Origin: Halomonas shengliensis
Lineage (GTDB): Bacteria > Pseudomonadota > Gammaproteobacteria > Pseudomonadales > Halomonadaceae
Assembly: GCF_900104135.1 (NCBI RefSeq)
Contig: NZ_FNIV01000006.1
Span: 62,001 to 126,000 of the forward strand
DNA length: 64,000 nucleotides
Reading direction: 5' to 3'
Below the pieces are notes generated by a model. It saw only the letters and a list, made by a program, of their open reading frames with translations, was not told the DNA's origin and made no database searches. The position numbers and the translations under genes were made by a program. Position 1 is the first letter of the stretch, and every line of letters begins with the position of its first letter. This document shows positions 55,430-64,000 of this stretch, in pieces.

Positions 55430-55861
55430 CTGAGCCTCTTCCTGGTGGCCCTGGCCAGCGCCACCCTGCTGCCGGGCGGCTCCGAGGTGTGGCTGGCCCG
55501 GCTGTGGTGCCAGGGGGAGGCGGCGGTCGCGCTGTGGGCGGTGGCCACCCTCGGCAACAGCCTGGGCAGCCTGGTCAACGTGGCCCTGGGGCGCTACGCG
55601 CGGCACTTCCAGGATCGCCGCTGGTTCCCCGTCTCGGCCGAGGGCCTGGCCCGGGCCGAGCGCTGGTACCTTCGCTTCGGGGAGTGGAGCCTGCTGGCCG
55701 CCTGGGCGCCGGTGGTAGGCGACCCGCTCACCGTGCTGGCCGGTATCTTCCGGCTGCCCTGGTGGCGCGCCGCCCTGCTGATCCTGGTGGCCAAGGGGGC
55801 GCGCTACGCCCTGGTGCTGTGGCTCGCCGAGGCGTGGCTGGCGCCGCTGTGCCAGCCATGA
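55430..55861 (+). CDS. yqaA: YqaA/DedA-like small membrane protein, start codon unusual
   Basis: A 143-residue inner-membrane protein with [32 protein letters not shown] and [17 protein letters not shown], the DedA/SNARE-associated pattern of YqaA. No in-frame ATG, GTG or TTG lies before the conserved sequence. GGAGG at 55414-55418 is followed by ATC (55427) and CTG (55430); CTG is given here. The next GTG (55445) would cut the first helix. This may be a true non-canonical start or a sequence error. The function of the family is unknown, probably membrane homeostasis. Confidence 0.75.
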   Translation: MSLFLVALASATLLPGGSEVWLARLWCQGEAAVALWAVATLGNSLGSLVNVALGRYARHFQDRRWFPVSAEGLARAERWYLRFGEWSLLAAWAPVVGDPLTVLAGIFRLPWWRAALLILVAKGARYALVLWLAEAWLAPLCQP

Positions 55862-55880
55862 TGGATGACCCGAGACGACG

Positions 55881-55902
55881 AAGGCCGCCCGAGGGCGGCC
55901 TT
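55881..55902. terminator. bidirectional terminator between yqaA and the TRAP binding-protein gene
   Basis: AAGGCCGCCC and GGGCGGCCTT form a perfect ten-base stem (closed by a tight loop) between the convergent stops at 55861 and 55926. Confidence 0.75.
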
Positions 55903-55925
55903 GCTGTCGACGGCGCGGGTCGGGC

Positions 55926-57029
<1,104 letters not shown>

Positions 57030-57081
57030 GCGTGGCCTCTTGTCGGTGTCATATTGATGTTGTGTTGGCCCGCAGACTATA

Positions 57082-57102
57082 GCCCCCCGACCAGCGGGGG
57101 GC
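57082..57102 (-). terminator. hairpin between TRAP large subunit and binding protein genes
   Basis: GCCCCCCG and CGGGGGGC form a perfect eight-base stem with loop CTGGT (minus strand), about 25 bases after the dctM-like stop. A TATAGT word at its far side (57081-57076) could be a -10 for separate expression of the binding protein, but no -35 fits. Confidence 0.5.
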
Positions 57103-57126
57103 ATAACGCTGCACTCACGCTACGGT

Positions 57127-58530
57127 TCAGAACGCCTCGGGTAGCCAGGTGGCGAGCCCGGGGAACCAGGCGAGGGCCAGCAGCATGCCCAGCTGCAGCA
57201 CGATGAAGGGGATCACCCCCTTGTAGATCGCCGAGGTGGGCACCGAGGCCGGTGCGACCCCGCGCAGGTAGAAGAGCGCGAAGCCGAAGGGCGGCGTCAG
57301 GAAGGAGGTCTGCAGGTTGATGGCGATCATGATCCCCAGCCAGATGGGGTCGAGCCCCATGGCCAGCAGGATCGGCCCGACGATGGGCACCACCACGAAG
57401 GTGATCTCGATGAAGTCGAGGATGAAGCCGAGCAGGAAGATCACCAGCATCACGATCAGCGTCGCCCCGACCACCCCGCCGGGCATGTTGTCGAACAGGT
57501 GGGTCACCAGCTCCTCGCCGCCGTAGGCACGGAACACCAGCGAGAACAGCGCCGCGCCGATCAGGATCAGGAACACCATGGTGGTCACGTGGACCGTGGA
57601 GCGCAGCACCTCGCGCAGGGTGGTGAGGCTCAGCCGGCGGTAGGCCAGGGCCAGCACCAGGGCACCGAAGGCGCCCACCGCCGAGGCCTCGGTGGGGGTG
57701 GCGAAGCCGCCGATGATCGAGCCCAGCACGGCGATGATCAGCACGATCGGGGGCACCAGGCCCTTGAGCAGCAGCAGCCCCAGGCCACCCTCGTGGTGCT
57801 TCTCGGCCATCAGCTCGCGGCGGTCGACGGCCGGTGCCGAGGCGGGACGCAGCCAGGCCACCAGCGAGACGTAGGCGATGTAGAGCACCACCAGGATCAG
57901 GCCCGGCACCAGGGCGCCCATGAAGAGATCGCCCACCGAGACGGTCTTGGGGCTGAAGATGCCCATGGAGAGCTGGGCCTGCTGATAGGCCGAGGAGAGC
58001 ACGTCGCCGAGCAGCACCAGGGCGATGGAGGGCGGGATGATCTGGCCCAGGGTGCCGGTGGCGCAGATGGTGCCGGTGGCCAGGGGCACGCTGTAGCCGC
58101 GCTTGAGCATGGTGGGCAGCGACATCAGCCCCATGGTCACCACGGTGGCGCCGACGATGCCGGTGGAGGCGGCCAGCAGCATGCCCACCAGCGTCACCGA
58201 AATGCCCAGGCCACCGCGCAGAGAGCCGAACAGCAGCGCCATGGCGTCGAGCAGCGTCTCGGCCACCTTCGACTTCTCCAGCAGCACCCCCATCAGCACG
58301 AACAGCGGCACCGCCAGCAGTGTCTGGTTGGTGATGATGCCGAACAGGCGGTTGGGGAAGGCCGCGAGGTAGCCGGCGTCGAAGTGGGCGTCGATGCCCA
58401 GCGACTCCAGCCCCAGGCCCAGGCCGGCGAAGGCCAGGGCGGTGCCCGCCAGCGACAGGGCCACCGGGTAGCCGGCCATCAACACCAGGCAGATGACCAG
58501 GAACAGGATCAGCGGCATGTACTCCAGCAT
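57127..58530 (-). CDS. TRAP transporter large membrane subunit (DctM)
   Basis: A 467-residue membrane protein with about 13 hydrophobic segments. Signatures are PLFVLMGVLLEKSKVAETLLDAM, GTICATGTLGQIIPPSIALVLLGD and INLQTSFLTPPFGFALFYLRG. It carries the sodium-coupled transport step. The ATG at 58530 overlaps the stop of the small subunit by one base (TGATG); a GTG at 58533 is an alternative. It is longer than TeaC, as is common for the TakP-linked DctM proteins. Confidence 0.92.
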   Translation of the reverse strand: MLEYMPLILFLVICLVLMAGYPVALSLAGTALAFAGLGLGLESLGIDAHFDAGYLAAFPNRLFGIITNQTLLAVPLFVLMGVLLEKSKVAETLLDAMALLFGSLRGGLGISVTLVGMLLAASTGIVGATVVTMGLMSLPTMLKRGYSVPLATGTICATGTLGQIIPPSIALVLLGDVLSSAYQQAQLSMGIFSPKTVSVGDLFMGALVPGLILVVLYIAYVSLVAWLRPASAPAVDRRELMAEKHHEGGLGLLLLKGLVPPIVLIIAVLGSIIGGFATPTEASAVGAFGALVLALAYRRLSLTTLREVLRSTVHVTTMVFLILIGAALFSLVFRAYGGEELVTHLFDNMPGGVVGATLIVMLVIFLLGFILDFIEITFVVVPIVGPILLAMGLDPIWLGIMIAINLQTSFLTPPFGFALFYLRGVAPASVPTSAIYKGVIPFIVLQLGMLLALAWFPGLATWLPEAF

Positions 58531-59090
58531 CACAGCTTCTCCTCGGGCTGGTCATCGTCATGGGCGGGGGGCGCGAGGCGGCCGGTCAGCACCAGGAAGT
58601 GGCGGGTCGCCTCCACCAGCCCCTGGAGGATCATCAGGCCGGCGAAGAGCGGGATCAGCGTCTTGAGCAGGAAGACCGCGGGGATGCCGCCGGAGTCCGG
58701 CGAGCCCTCGAGGATGCGCCACGACTTGCCCACGTACCCCAGGCTGACGAGGATCACGAAGACCATCACCGGCAGCAGTAGGAAGAGGGTGCCGGTGAGG
58801 TCCACCAGCGCCTGGCGTCGGGGCGACATGGCGCGGTAGAAGATGTCGACGCGCACATGGCCGTCGTGCTTGAGGGTCCAGGCCGCGGCCAGCATGAAGA
58901 CGGTGGCGTGCATGTACATCACCGACTCCTGCATCGGGATGCTGTTGATGCTGAACAGGTAGCGCAGCACCACGATCAGGAACTGGATCAGCATCATGGC
59001 CAGCACCAGCCAGGAGAGGCTGCGGCCGAGCCGCTCCGAGGCGCGGTCGAGCCAGGCGATGAGGCCTGGCAGCTCGCGGGATTGGGGCAT
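58530..59090 (-). CDS. TRAP transporter small membrane subunit (DctQ)
   Basis: A 186-residue protein with four hydrophobic segments; the core YLFSINSIPMQESVMYMHATVFMLAAAWTLKHDGHVRVDI is typical of DctQ. It is the first gene of the operon and overlaps the large subunit gene by one base. The start at 59090 (MPQSRELPG) gives a normal length, though no clear ribosome-binding site precedes it; an ATG at 59135 is an alternative that would add 15 residues. A good promoter lies about 90 bases upstream. Confidence 0.85.
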   Translation of the reverse strand: MPQSRELPGLIAWLDRASERLGRSLSWLVLAMMLIQFLIVVLRYLFSINSIPMQESVMYMHATVFMLAAAWTLKHDGHVRVDIFYRAMSPRRQALVDLTGTLFLLLPVMVFVILVSLGYVGKSWRILEGSPDSGGIPAVFLLKTLIPLFAGLMILQGLVEATRHFLVLTGRLAPPAHDDDQPEEKL

Positions 59091-59180
59091 GGGGAAGGGT
59101 CTCGCGTGGTTTCCGGACGACGTCAGGCGTGCCATGGTCGCACGGCGGGGGCGCCTCGCCATGCGTTCGGGCAAACGCTG

Positions 59181-59209
59181 ACTATACGGTAGTCGCGGTC
59201 TGGCGTCAG
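59181..59209 (-). promoter_or_regulatory. promoter of the TRAP (QMP) operon
   Basis: CTGACG (59209-59204) and TATAGT (59186-59181) are separated by 17 bases on the minus strand. Four and five matches of six. The -35 overlaps the end of the upstream nuclease-like gene, so the operon has its own promoter. Confidence 0.5.
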
Positions 59210-60015
59210 TGTCGCGGCTCGAGGCTCGCCAGGCAGGCCGCCGGCAGGCGCACGTCCACGGCGATCGGCAGATGGTCGGAGAACAGGTGGTCGAGCACCC
59301 GCACCTCGTCGGCCTCCAGGGAATTGGAGAGCAGGATATGGTCCAGGGCGCGACGCGGCTGCCAGGAGGGGTAGCTGAGCGGTGGGCGCACCGGGTGCAG
59401 CGGCAACGAGGCGCAGAAGCGCTGGTGGCCGTGGAGCTGCTCAGGGGTGCAGTTGAGGTCGCCCATCACTACCACGTGGCGCAGCGGCTGGATGACCTCG
59501 GAGAGGTAGTCGAGCTGGCGCACCCGGGTGCGGTGGCCCAGCGCCAGGTGGGCGACGAAGAGGTGCAGGGCGTCCGGCCCCTCGCCGAAGCGGGCGTGGA
59601 TGGCGCCGCGTCCGGGCAGGGTGCCGGGCAGGCGGTGCTCCTCGATGCGCGCGGGAGTGAGGCGCGAGAGCAGGCCGTTGCTGTGCTGGGCGATGCGCCC
59701 CAGGTTGCGGTTGAGCTGCTGGAAGTGGTGGGGGAAGCCGCCGCGGGAAGCCAGGTACTCGACCTGGTTGACGTGGCTGGAGCGAAAGCTGCCGCCGTCC
59801 ACCTCCTGTAGGCCGACGACGTCGAAGCGGCCCAGCACCTCGCTGACCATGTCCAGGCGACGCAGCCGCCGGGGGTGCGGCAGCAGGTGCTGCCAGCTAC
59901 GGGTCAGGTAGTGGTGGTAGGCCGAGGTCTGGATGCCCACCTGCAGGTTGAAGGTGAGCAGCCGCAGGTGGCCGCCCTCTAGGGGCGGCCGTCTGGCGTC
60001 GGCCAGGTGGGTCAT
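59206..60015 (-). CDS. endonuclease/exonuclease/phosphatase-family protein
   Basis: A 269-residue EEP-fold protein with the metal and catalytic residues in place: LLTFNLQVG, the Glu in VGLQEVDGG, MGDLNCTP and SDHLPI. It resembles DNase I/sphingomyelinase-type hydrolases such as YafD; the substrate, nucleic acid or phospholipid, is unknown. No signal peptide is present. The start at ATG 60015, one base past the dsbA stop with GGAG 12 bases away, is preferred to GTG 60027, which would overlap dsbA. It is coupled to dsbA in the same direction. Confidence 0.8.
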   Translation of the reverse strand: MTHLADARRPPLEGGHLRLLTFNLQVGIQTSAYHHYLTRSWQHLLPHPRRLRRLDMVSEVLGRFDVVGLQEVDGGSFRSSHVNQVEYLASRGGFPHHFQQLNRNLGRIAQHSNGLLSRLTPARIEEHRLPGTLPGRGAIHARFGEGPDALHLFVAHLALGHRTRVRQLDYLSEVIQPLRHVVVMGDLNCTPEQLHGHQRFCASLPLHPVRPPLSYPSWQPRRALDHILLSNSLEADEVRVLDHLFSDHLPIAVDVRLPAACLASLEPRH

Positions 60016-60016
60016 C

Positions 60017-60649
60017 TCAGCCGTCACGCTCCGTGCGGACCTTCTCCACCAGCGCCCCGGCGATCTGCGGCATGTTGGCCAGGCTGCCGGCGCTGCTCGG
60101 GGTGACCAGGTAGCGGCCGTCGACGATCAGTGCCGGCACGCCCATCAGCCGCATCTGGCGCATGCGGGCATGGGCCTGGTTGACCTCGCCCTTGACCCCG
60201 AAGGAGCCCAGCGCCTCCTTGGCGTCCTCCTCGCTGACGCCGTAGTCGCTGAAGAAGGCGGCGATCGCGTCGGCGTCGTTCAGGCTGCGCCCCTCCTCGT
60301 GGATGGCATGGAAGAAGTCGTCATGCAGGTCGTCGAGGATCCCCAGCTGCTGGGCGGCATAGAAGGCGAAGGCGTGGGTGTTCCAGTCGCCGCCCATGGT
60401 GGCCGGCATGCGCCGGAAGCTGACGTCCTCGGGTTGCTCGGCGACCCAGGCGTTGAGCGGCTCCTCGAGGTTGTAGCAGTGCGGGCAGCCATACCAGAAG
60501 GCCTCGGTGACGGCGATCTGGCCCTCATCGACCTGTGTCTCCAGCGGCTCGGGCAGCACCTCATAGTGCTCGCCCTCCACCAGGCTCTGGGCACTGGCCA
60601 GGCCCGGCAGGGCGAGGCCGGCGAGCACGAGCATCAGGGACTTCAACAT
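60017..60649 (-). CDS. dsbA: periplasmic thiol:disulfide oxidoreductase DsbA
   Basis: A 210-residue oxidant of secreted proteins. The signal peptide (about 1-20) precedes a thioredoxin domain with the active site CPHC (C55, C58) in FWYGCPHCYN and the cis-proline loop MGVPALIVDGRY. A helical insertion lies between. The length is near E. coli DsbA (208). DsbB is not in the window. It could oxidise the many cysteine-containing periplasmic proteins here. It follows cytochrome c4 in the same direction, the c4-dsbA pairing known in Pseudomonas. Confidence 0.95.
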   Translation of the reverse strand: MLKSLMLVLAGLALPGLASAQSLVEGEHYEVLPEPLETQVDEGQIAVTEAFWYGCPHCYNLEEPLNAWVAEQPEDVSFRRMPATMGGDWNTHAFAFYAAQQLGILDDLHDDFFHAIHEEGRSLNDADAIAAFFSDYGVSEEDAKEALGSFGVKGEVNQAHARMRQMRLMGVPALIVDGRYLVTPSSAGSLANMPQIAGALVEKVRTERDG

Positions 60650-60754
60650 GTACTTCTCTCCTTGGAATGTGAATGAGCCGGCACGATCCGGGCACCGCTG
60701 TCTTTGAGCCGCCGGGCGCCGGCGGGTTCCCTCGGCGCCGTGGGCGGAGACGAC

Positions 60755-60776
60755 AGGGGCGGCCCGCAGGCCGCCC
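60755..60776 (-). terminator. hairpin after cytochrome c4 gene
   Basis: GGGGCGGCC and GGCCGCCCC form a perfect nine-base stem with loop CGCA (read TGCG on the minus strand), in the 159-base gap before dsbA. No T tract; the rest of the gap holds only the dsbA leader. Confidence 0.6.
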
Positions 60777-60808
60777 CATCAGGCTACATCGAGGATCCCG
60801 AGGCGACC

Positions 60809-61429
60809 TCAGTGCAGGCCCAGCACGTAGTTGGCCACGGCCTCCATGTCCGCGTCGCTCATCTTGCCGGCGATGTCGCGCATGATGGCGGCGGGGTCGT
60901 TGGCCCGCTCGCCGGCGGCGAAGGCCTGCAGGGTCGACAGGGTATACTCGGGGTGCTGGCCGGAGAGCGCCGGGTAGACGGCGGTGCCGATGCCCTGGCC
61001 GGTGGGGGTGTGGCAGGCGGCGCAGGCCGGGATGCCCTTGGCCATGTCGCCGGCGCGATAGAGTTCGCGGCCGCGGGCGACCAGCGCCTCGTCCGGGTCG
61101 GCCTGGCCCAGGGCCGCGTCCTTGTCGGCATAGTACTTGGCCACGTCCCAGGCGTCCTGGTCGGAGAAGTTGTCGACCTGGCCGGCCATCTGCGGCACCA
61201 CACGATTGCCGTCGCGGATGTCCATGATCTGCTTGGCCAGATAGGAGGCCTGCTGGCCCGCCAGGTTGGGGAAGGCGCCGGTGGGGCTGATACCCTCCTG
61301 GCCGTGACACGCCGCGCAGGCGGTGGCCTTGTCGCGACCCGCGGCCGCATCGGCATCGGCCTCGAGGTCCGCGTGGGCGGCGCCGACGGCGCCCATGGTG
61401 ATTGCCAGGCTTGCCAGTAACTTTCTCAT
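60809..61429 (-). CDS. dihaem cytochrome c4
   Basis: A 206-residue periplasmic cytochrome with two class I domains. The signal peptide (about 1-20) precedes the first CAACH (38-42) and the second CAACH (136-140); methionine ligands lie in VVPQMAGQ and [13 protein letters not shown]. The paired domains and sequence identify cytochrome c4, which feeds terminal oxidases and may serve NosZ. It lies upstream of dsbA, as in Pseudomonas. A 227-base divergent gap separates it from engB. Confidence 0.93.
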   Translation of the reverse strand: MRKLLASLAITMGAVGAAHADLEADADAAAGRDKATACAACHGQEGISPTGAFPNLAGQQASYLAKQIMDIRDGNRVVPQMAGQVDNFSDQDAWDVAKYYADKDAALGQADPDEALVARGRELYRAGDMAKGIPACAACHTPTGQGIGTAVYPALSGQHPEYTLSTLQAFAAGERANDPAAIMRDIAGKMSDADMEAVANYVLGLH

Positions 61430-61548
61430 CGCTAATCCACTATGCCGTTACGTTGTTGACCGGTACGTACCCTGGGTGCCGCCCGGATCGCGATACGGGC
61501 CAGCCTCTCCCTTGCCGAGCTGGCGAATCGCGGACGTCGAGGGCGCGG

Positions 61549-61557
61549 TGGTACACT
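61549..61557 (+). promoter_or_regulatory. possible extended -10 promoter for engB
   Basis: TGG-TACACT, an extended -10 with four of six TATAAT matches, about 100 bases before engB in the divergent gap. TTATAC at 61594-61599 is a second -10-like word. No clear -35. Confidence 0.35.
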
Positions 61558-61656
61558 AGCGTGCCCCGGGTCGCAGACAAAAGACACTGCATTATACCGA
61601 ATCACCCTGGCGGCGGGAATGCAAGCCGCGGGGTCCTTGATCACTGTCAGGAAACC

Positions 61657-62280
61657 ATGCCCATGGCGCGCCTCCACTACCCCGCTGCCCGCTTCCTCAC
61701 CAGCGCCCCGACCCTGGCCCGCTGCCCCGACGACCGTGGTGCCGAGGTGGCCTTCGCCGGCCGCTCCAATGCGGGCAAGTCCAGCGCCATCAATGCCCTG
61801 ACCCGCCAGAAGGCGCTGGCGCGGACCTCCAAGACCCCGGGGCGTACCCAGCTGATCAACTTCTTCGCCCTGGGCGAGGACCTCGAGCGGCGGTTGGTGG
61901 ACCTGCCCGGCTACGGCTTCGCCAAGGTGCCGGAGAAGGTCAAGCTGGAGTGGCAGCGCCATCTCTCCGACTACCTGCAGCGCCGCGCCTCGCTCAAGGG
62001 GCTGGTGCTGGTGATGGACGTGCGCCACCCGCTCTCCGAGTTCGACCAGACCATGCTGGGCTGGGCCGACGACCAGTCGATGCCGGTGCATATCCTGCTG
62101 ACCAAGGCCGACAAGCTGAAGCGCGGCGCGGCGGCCAGTGCCCTCCAGCAGGTGCGCTCGCGCCTGCGGGAGTGGGAGGACCTGGTGACCGTCCAGCTCT
62201 TCTCGGCCCTCAAGGGCCAGGGCATCGAGGAGCTCGAGGCCCGCCTGGATGCCTGGCTGCTAGGGCCCACAGAGGCGTAA
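61657..62280 (+). CDS. engB: ribosome biogenesis GTPase YsxC/EngB
   Basis: A 207-residue essential GTPase for 50S assembly and cell division. G1 GRSNAGKS follows AEVAFA, G2 has the conserved [15 protein letters not shown]3 [12 protein letters not shown]4 TKAD. The ATG at 61657 (AGGA four bases upstream) is given; ATG 61663 is a close alternative with better spacing. The frame upstream to 61402 covers the cytochrome c4 promoter. It is divergent from cytochrome c4, the same neighbour as in Pseudomonas. Confidence 0.95.
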   Translation: MPMARLHYPAARFLTSAPTLARCPDDRGAEVAFAGRSNAGKSSAINALTRQKALARTSKTPGRTQLINFFALGEDLERRLVDLPGYGFAKVPEKVKLEWQRHLSDYLQRRASLKGLVLVMDVRHPLSEFDQTMLGWADDQSMPVHILLTKADKLKRGAAASALQQVRSRLREWEDLVTVQLFSALKGQGIEELEARLDAWLLGPTEA

Positions 62281-62344
62281 CGTCCGTTCGAGCTTTGCCG
62301 GGGACAGCCTTCATCGTCTCGTCCACGGTCCTCCTCGACGGCTT

Positions 62345-63067
62345 TCAGGCTTGTGCCTCCAGCCAGCGGACCAGCTCCGGCAGCTCGCGGACATGCGCTA
62401 GGCGGTGGATGCCGGGCGGCATCGGGCGGTCGTCGGGGCCGATCCACGCCGCCTGCATGCCGAGCCGGCGGGCGGGCAGGGCATCCTCCTCCCAGGCGTC
62501 GCCGACGTGCAGTGCCCGCGCCGGGTGGCTGCCGAGCCGCGACAGCGCCAGCAGGAAGGGGCGCGGGTCGGGCTTGGGGGCGAGCAGCTCGCCGGCGGCG
62601 ATGGCCACCGGGAAGTGGCGCCCCAGCGGCAGGCGGGTGACCTCGACGTTGCCGTTGGTGATGCTGGCCAGCCGATAGCGCCGTCCCAGCGCCTCGAGTA
62701 GCGTCTCCACCTCCGGGTGCGGCTCCACCTCGTGCCTGAGCGCCATGAAGCGCTCCATGGCCCGGTCCGCCCAGTGGTTGGCGGGCTCGGCCGCCAGCCC
62801 GTGCTCGGCGAGCAGCTCGGCCAGCGCGCGATAGCGCAGCCAGGTGAAGTCGCCGCGACGCGGCGGGTGGGCGGCGGCCAGCGCCTGGCGGCGGGCGACG
62901 AAGGCCTCCAGCGGGAAGCGCTCGGCGAAGCGGCCGGCGGGGCCCTCGGCCGCGTCGGCCAGGGCCGCGTCGAGCCAGGCGTAGTGGCCCTGCTCGGTGC
63001 GCGCCATGACGCCGCGGTTGTCCCACAGGGTATCGTCCAGGTCGAAGGTGATCGCCTCGAGGGTCAT
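62345..63067 (-). CDS. yigB: HAD-family phosphatase YigB
   Basis: A 240-residue haloacid dehalogenase-type phosphatase. Motif I is FDLDDTLWD (D8, D10), motif II SITNGN, motif III around K in LLAPKPDPRPF and motif IV HVGDAWEEDAL. E. coli YigB can dephosphorylate the riboflavin precursor 5-amino-6-(5-phosphoribitylamino)uracil and FMN. It overlaps the xerC stop by four bases (ATGA), the same xerC-yigB order as in E. coli. A 64-base gap before engB has no terminator. Confidence 0.9.
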   Translation of the reverse strand: MTLEAITFDLDDTLWDNRGVMARTEQGHYAWLDAALADAAEGPAGRFAERFPLEAFVARRQALAAAHPPRRGDFTWLRYRALAELLAEHGLAAEPANHWADRAMERFMALRHEVEPHPEVETLLEALGRRYRLASITNGNVEVTRLPLGRHFPVAIAAGELLAPKPDPRPFLLALSRLGSHPARALHVGDAWEEDALPARRLGMQAAWIGPDDRPMPPGIHRLAHVRELPELVRWLEAQA

Positions 63068-63984
63068 GTCGGGGTGCCGTCGTCGTGGCGTCGCCGCGCC
63101 CGGGGGTGGGCGGCATCGTAGCTGGCCGCCAGGTGCTGCCAGTCGAGCCGGGTGTAGACCTGGGTGGTGGCGAGGTTGGCGTGGCCCAGCAGCTCCTGGA
63201 CGGCGCGCAGGTCCTGGCTCGATTCCAGCAGGTGGCTGGCGAAGGAGTGGCGCAGGCGGTGGGGGTGCAGGTGTTCGTCGAGGCCGCGGCGCCTCGCCTC
63301 GCGGGCCAGGCGCTGCTGGATGGCGCGGTGGCCCAGGCGGTGGCCGCCGCGGCCCACGAAGAGCGCGCGCTCGCCGCTGGCGGCCAGGGTGGCGCGGACC
63401 CCCAGCCAGGCGGTCAGTGCGGCCCGGGCACGGCTCCCCACCGGCACCTGGCGCGGCTTGGCGCCCTTGCCCAGCACCCGGACCCGCTCGCCACGCAGGT
63501 CGGCCAGGTCGAGTCCGGCCAGCTCGGCGAGGCGCAGGCCGCTGGAGTAGAGCAGCTCCAGCATCGCCTGGTCGCGCACCGCCAGGGGCGAGCCGTCGTG
63601 GGGGGTGTCGAGGAAGCGCGCCAGGCGGTCGACGTCCACCGGGCTCGGCAGGTGGCGGGGCTGGCGGGGGGTGCGCACCAGCGCCACCGGGTTGTGGTCG
63701 AGAAGGCCCTCGGCCACCAGGTGGTCGGCCAGCCGCGAGCAGGCCGAGCGGCGTCGGGCCAGGCTGCGCGGCGCGAGCCCGCGGGCGCGCTCGCCGCCCA
63801 GGAAGCGGCGCACCAGGGCGGCGTCCAGGGCGTGCCAGTCGTGCACCCGCTGGGCGTCGAGGAAGTCGAGCAGGGCGCCGAGGTCGCGGCGGTAGGCGTC
63901 CAGGGTGGCGGGGCTGGCGGTGCGCGAAAGCGCCGCCAGGAAGGCCTCCACCGCGGCGGCCAGGGGGCTTGCGGCGTCAGTCAT
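63064..63984 (-). CDS. xerC: tyrosine recombinase XerC
   Basis: A 306-residue recombinase that resolves chromosome dimers at dif with XerD. The N-terminal SAM-like domain (1-105) is followed by the catalytic domain: R151 in SSGLRLAEL, the GKGAK lysine region (172-176), H242 and R245 in HPHRLRHSFASH, H268 in LGHAN and the nucleophile Y277 in TTQVYTR. The RKHRHY set is complete. The ORF start at 63984 is normal for the family. It lies upstream of yigB; the usual preceding genes (dapF and a DUF484 gene) would be beyond the right edge. Confidence 0.95.
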   Translation of the reverse strand: MTDAASPLAAAVEAFLAALSRTASPATLDAYRRDLGALLDFLDAQRVHDWHALDAALVRRFLGGERARGLAPRSLARRRSACSRLADHLVAEGLLDHNPVALVRTPRQPRHLPSPVDVDRLARFLDTPHDGSPLAVRDQAMLELLYSSGLRLAELAGLDLADLRGERVRVLGKGAKPRQVPVGSRARAALTAWLGVRATLAASGERALFVGRGGHRLGHRAIQQRLAREARRRGLDEHLHPHRLRHSFASHLLESSQDLRAVQELLGHANLATTQVYTRLDWQHLAASYDAAHPRARRRHDDGTPT

Positions 63985-64000
63985 GGTGCGGGCCGAGGCG
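63985..64000 (-). other. right edge, end of upstream gene not resolved
   Basis: Sixteen bases remain before the edge. A minus-strand frame here would end in a TGA inside the xerC start region, as expected for a coupled DUF484-like gene, but too little is visible to call it. Confidence 0.2.

Noticed and set aside
57076..57102. Internal promoter for the TRAP binding-protein gene from TATAGT at 57081-57076
   Set aside because: No -35 at the proper distance and it borders the hairpin arm; operon read-through is simpler.

Overview
The window is chromosomal DNA of a moderately halophilic gammaproteobacterium, most likely Halomonas or a close relative. It has high GC, dense short-gap operons and no phage, IS or CRISPR signal. 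The strongest taxonomic clue is a complete teaABCD ectoine-uptake operon whose binding protein closely resembles H. elongata TeaA as I remember it. Gene order in the first 17 kb (rubredoxin reductase, HU, SCP2 protein, FUSC protein, recG, oxyR; then ridA, spoT, rpoZ, gmk, yicC, rph, crc-like, pyrE) follows the Pseudomonas layout, so this is conserved core backbone.

Layout. 0-8.2 kb: rubB-like reductase, hupB, SCP2 and FUSC membrane protein, recG-oxyR (ATGA overlap), SDR epimerase. 8.2-18 kb: thpR, a structured gap, the ridA-spoT-rpoZ-gmk group (transcribed right to left), an MFS exporter, yicC, rph, a Crc-like protein, pyrE and a YfaZ-type outer-membrane protein. 18-22.3 kb: trmL-rep, a triplicated cytochrome c5, tRNA-Arg(CCG). 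22.4-28.5 kb: an HPP membrane protein behind two FNR-like boxes, an MDR reductase with an odd proline-racemase-family enzyme, and ahpC-ahpF behind a four-part OxyR site. 28.5-42 kb: cyclophilin, a nitrous-oxide-reductase operon (cytochrome c, nosRZDFYL), nsrR, DUF454, nnrS and hemN. 42-46.2 kb: a probable small RNA, an AEC carrier, FixH-like and SCO proteins, an esterase and FkpA. 46.3-50 kb: teaABCD. 50-55.9 kb: TIGR02444 protein, ABC-F, dtd, chalcone-isomerase-like protein, tandem Usp, thiD, yqaA. 55.9-59.1 kb: a 2-oxoacid-type TRAP operon. 59.2-64 kb: EEP nuclease, dsbA, cytochrome c4, engB, yigB, xerC.

How parts work together. N2O respiration (nos) sits beside an NO-sensing repressor (NsrR), an NO-stress membrane protein (NnrS) and anaerobic haem synthesis (HemN). 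Boxes of the FNR/DNR type precede the nos operon, hemN and the HPP gene, suggesting one oxygen- or NO-responsive regulon. The SCO/FixH pair could supply copper to NosZ or an oxidase. OxyR and its ahpCF target are both here with matching operator motifs. TeaABCD recovers ectoine under salt stress.

The most novel-looking element is a probable Hfq-type small RNA on the minus strand (about 42083-42198) between hemN and the AEC gene. It has a consensus-like promoter, a Fur-like AT-rich operator, a 5' hairpin, an unpaired pyrimidine-rich segment and a terminator with six U. Other leads are an ExoIII-fold protein lacking its catalytic residues (Crc-like), a proline-racemase homologue with both catalytic cysteines replaced, two palindromic intergenic elements, and repeated use of strong hairpins just after genes for abundant proteins.
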